Assembly: GCA_937969395.1 (NCBI GenBank)
Contig: CALBVI010000207.1
Coordinates: 1 to 7,548 of the forward strand
DNA length: 7,548 nucleotides
Direction: 5' to 3'
Origin: an uncultured Spongiibacteraceae bacterium
GTDB taxonomy: Bacteria; Pseudomonadota; Gammaproteobacteria; Pseudomonadales; Dasaniaceae
Part shown: positions 6,311 through 7,548 of the stretch, piece by piece
Layout: each line of letters starts with the position of its first letter
Position numbering within the stretch: position 1 is the stretch's first letter
The notes under the pieces: model-generated
The model's input: the letters and a program-made list of their open reading frames with translations, nothing else
What the model was told of the DNA's origin: nothing
Database searches by the model: none
Translations under genes and position numbers: made by a program

Positions 6311-6337
6311 GGTATCTAATAACTCTAATAATATACA
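6309..6337 (+). promoter_or_regulatory. Candidate sigma-70 promoter for the DoxX-like gene
   Basis: TTGGTA (6309-6314, 4/6) and TATACA (6332-6337, 4/6) are spaced by 17 bases. The implied transcript start is about 25-30 bases before the ATG at 6372, consistent with a short leader carrying AAAGG. Confidence 0.42.
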
Positions 6338-6371
6338 ACTGATAAATCCCCACAAAATAAAAGGTACTATT

Positions 6372-6791
6372 ATGGATAACAAAGCCCTCAGTATTTTTCT
6401 CTTGAGATTTTCAACAGGTATTTACTTAGCCCTTTGGGGTGTCGACAAGCTAATTAATGCTTCACATGCTGCAAGTCTTTCGGATCGGTTTTACGGTGGA
6501 TTAGTCAGTTCAGAGTTTCTCATACCTATTCTAGGCATACTCCAAGTAATTATTGGCCTTATGGTTATGCTCGGATTATTTCGTAGTATTTCATACAAAG
6601 CGCAATTAGCTTGGTATGCTGTTGGCATTATACCGATCATTACTTATATTATTGACCCCCTTGGTCTATACCTCGCTGATCGAGCACACCTCACATGGTT
6701 CCCATCAACCACACTCTTGTTCGCTAGCATCGTATTAGTTGCTTTCAAAGAGTTTGATACGATGTCGCTAGATCATAAGCGCGGAAAATAA
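6372..6791 (+). CDS. Small DoxX-like four-helix membrane protein
   Basis: This 139-residue inner-membrane protein has four hydrophobic segments, at residues about 7-24, 48-70, 76-98 and 110-126, and a short charged C-terminus (DHKRGK). The N-terminal LLRFSTGIYLALWGVDKLIN pattern and the second helix (ILGILQVIIGLMVMLGLF, 53-70) fit the DoxX/DoxD-like superfamily, whose members have varied or unknown roles. No function can be assigned from context. The start at 6372 is chosen because AAAGG lies 7 bases upstream and the first helix follows directly. A longer frame from a non-ATG start at 6309 would run through the candidate promoter and adds a polar, AT-derived leader. It sits between two terminators and appears monocistronic. 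Confidence 0.75.
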   Translation: MDNKALSIFLLRFSTGIYLALWGVDKLINASHAASLSDRFYGGLVSSEFLIPILGILQVIIGLMVMLGLFRSISYKAQLAWYAVGIIPIITYIIDPLGLYLADRAHLTWFPSTTLLFASIVLVAFKEFDTMSLDHKRGK

Positions 6792-6810
6792 CTCACCGTC
6801 AAAGACTCTA

Positions 6811-6847
6811 AAAAAGGCTCTAACTTATCTAAAGTTAGAGCCTTTTT
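6811..6847. terminator. Bidirectional terminator between convergent genes
   Basis: GGCTCTAACTT (6816-6826) pairs perfectly with AAGTTAGAGCC (6832-6842) around an ATCTA loop. The flanking A5 (6811-6815) and T5 (6843-6847) extend the stem and supply a T-tract on either strand. It lies 20 bases after the DoxX-like stop and 42 bases beyond the stop of the minus-strand gene, so it can end both transcripts. Confidence 0.92.
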
Positions 6848-6888
6848 ATTTTCTTCAGCGTTTTATTAAATACTCAGGTCAAGAGCAA

Positions 6889-7548
6889 CTAAAGTTGTAC
6901 TAAATTAAATTGACTACCCTCAACGCCCAATACTTGCAAATAACATTCGCCCCAACTTTTAGGCAGCTTATATTGGGCGTCTACTTTATAAGCGAAAAAA
7001 ACGTATTTTCCGGTACAACGAAGCTTTAACTCTTCAAGCTTCCCCCCAATAACATCGATATAAAATTCATCTTTAAATAACTCTATTCCCCAGGAACCGT
7101 TAGAATCAAGCTCCGAAGAAATAGAGTATGCAGAATCATTCATTTGATAATCTCTTATTTTTCTATAAGTCTCACCAAAGGCGTCTATCGCTACTCTATC
7201 ATCGACGCTTTCAAATATATGAAATATTTCAACTGCCTCAGCATAATATTGCATGTCAAGCTGTAATTGAAATAGCTTTCGCCTAAGTGACAAAATATTT
7301 TCAGCGGGCAGGTACTTAACGCTACGATTGTCCTTCGCATAACGCTCATAACTTAGTGCCATATTTAAATATTTTATTTGTTTTAATTGATCACCATATT
7401 TCAGCTCATAAATAAATTTCGCAAGATTAAGATAGGCATTCTCATAAAGGTTGACAGCTCCACTATCAGACATTTCTGACAAGAGTTCTCTAGCACTTAT
7501 TTGGTTGTCTTCATCAATATATTTTCTAACTTTTTTATATTTACGAAC
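6889..7548 (-). CDS. Helical TPR-like protein with distinctive C-terminal domain, 5' end beyond window
   Basis: The minus-strand frame stays open from the right edge to TAG at 6889-6891, giving 219 visible residues with the N-terminus missing. The TTG at 7482 (LLSEMSD) is internal, because 22 in-frame codons precede it without a stop. The first part (about 1-135) is alpha-helical and repeat-like, with patterns such as AYLNLAKFIYELKYGDQLKQ and YYAEAVEIFHIFESVDD that resemble TPR helices. The last part (about 150-219) looks like a beta-rich domain with LRCTGKYVFFAYK, LPKSWGECYLQV and GSQFNLVQL, and has two cysteines that could pair. I do not recognise a named family with certainty. Helical repeats suggest a protein-protein role, and whether it is secreted depends on the missing N-terminus. 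It ends into the 6811-6847 terminator. Confidence 0.8.
   Translation of the reverse strand, partial: VRKYKKVRKYIDEDNQISARELLSEMSDSGAVNLYENAYLNLAKFIYELKYGDQLKQIKYLNMALSYERYAKDNRSVKYLPAENILSLRRKLFQLQLDMQYYAEAVEIFHIFESVDDRVAIDAFGETYRKIRDYQMNDSAYSISSELDSNGSWGIELFKDEFYIDVIGGKLEELKLRCTGKYVFFAYKVDAQYKLPKSWGECYLQVLGVEGSQFNLVQL

Overview
The window looks like a piece of chromosome from a gammaproteobacterium of fairly low GC content, probably marine or aquatic. This is an inference from the AT-rich intergenic DNA, the short-Q-loop cytochrome bd oxidase with a GbsR/MarR-type regulator, and the glycine-zipper OmpA-like protein. No mobile element, CRISPR array, tRNA or rRNA gene was seen.

Region 1 (1-3031, minus strand) is a respiratory locus. 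A GbsR/MarR-family regulator (2456-3031) lies upstream of cydA/cioA (955-2319) and cydB/cioB (958 down to the left edge, 3' end cut off). cydA and cydB overlap by 4 bases (ATGA) and together encode a cytochrome bd-type quinol oxidase of the short-Q-loop (CIO-like) class. A perfect 19-bp-arm palindrome (3086-3127) sits just upstream of the regulator and is the best candidate operator for it.

Region 2 (3032-3487) is a 456-base intergenic stretch, AT-rich at its right end, with no convincing gene. Region 3 (3488-5172, plus strand) holds a secreted DUF6152-type protein, followed by a GNAT acetyltransferase gene interrupted by one in-frame TAG at a position where the family usually has tryptophan. 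The rest of its frame is intact, so it is a very young pseudogene, a readthrough gene or a sequence error.

Region 4 (5401-6791, plus strand) has an OmpA-C-domain protein with a glycine zipper and a coiled coil. Next come a strong intrinsic terminator that overlaps the start of a 34-codon ORF with a near-perfect Shine-Dalgarno sequence, and then a small four-helix DoxX-like membrane protein. A long hairpin terminator at 6811-6847, usable from both sides, separates this from a convergent minus-strand gene (6889 to the right edge, 5' end cut off). That gene encodes a helical, TPR-like protein with a distinctive C-terminal domain.

No complete new multi-gene system is evident. The items most worth checking are the palindromic operator and GbsR-cydAB module, the single-stop GNAT gene, and the SD/mini-ORF/terminator overlap at 6168-6287.
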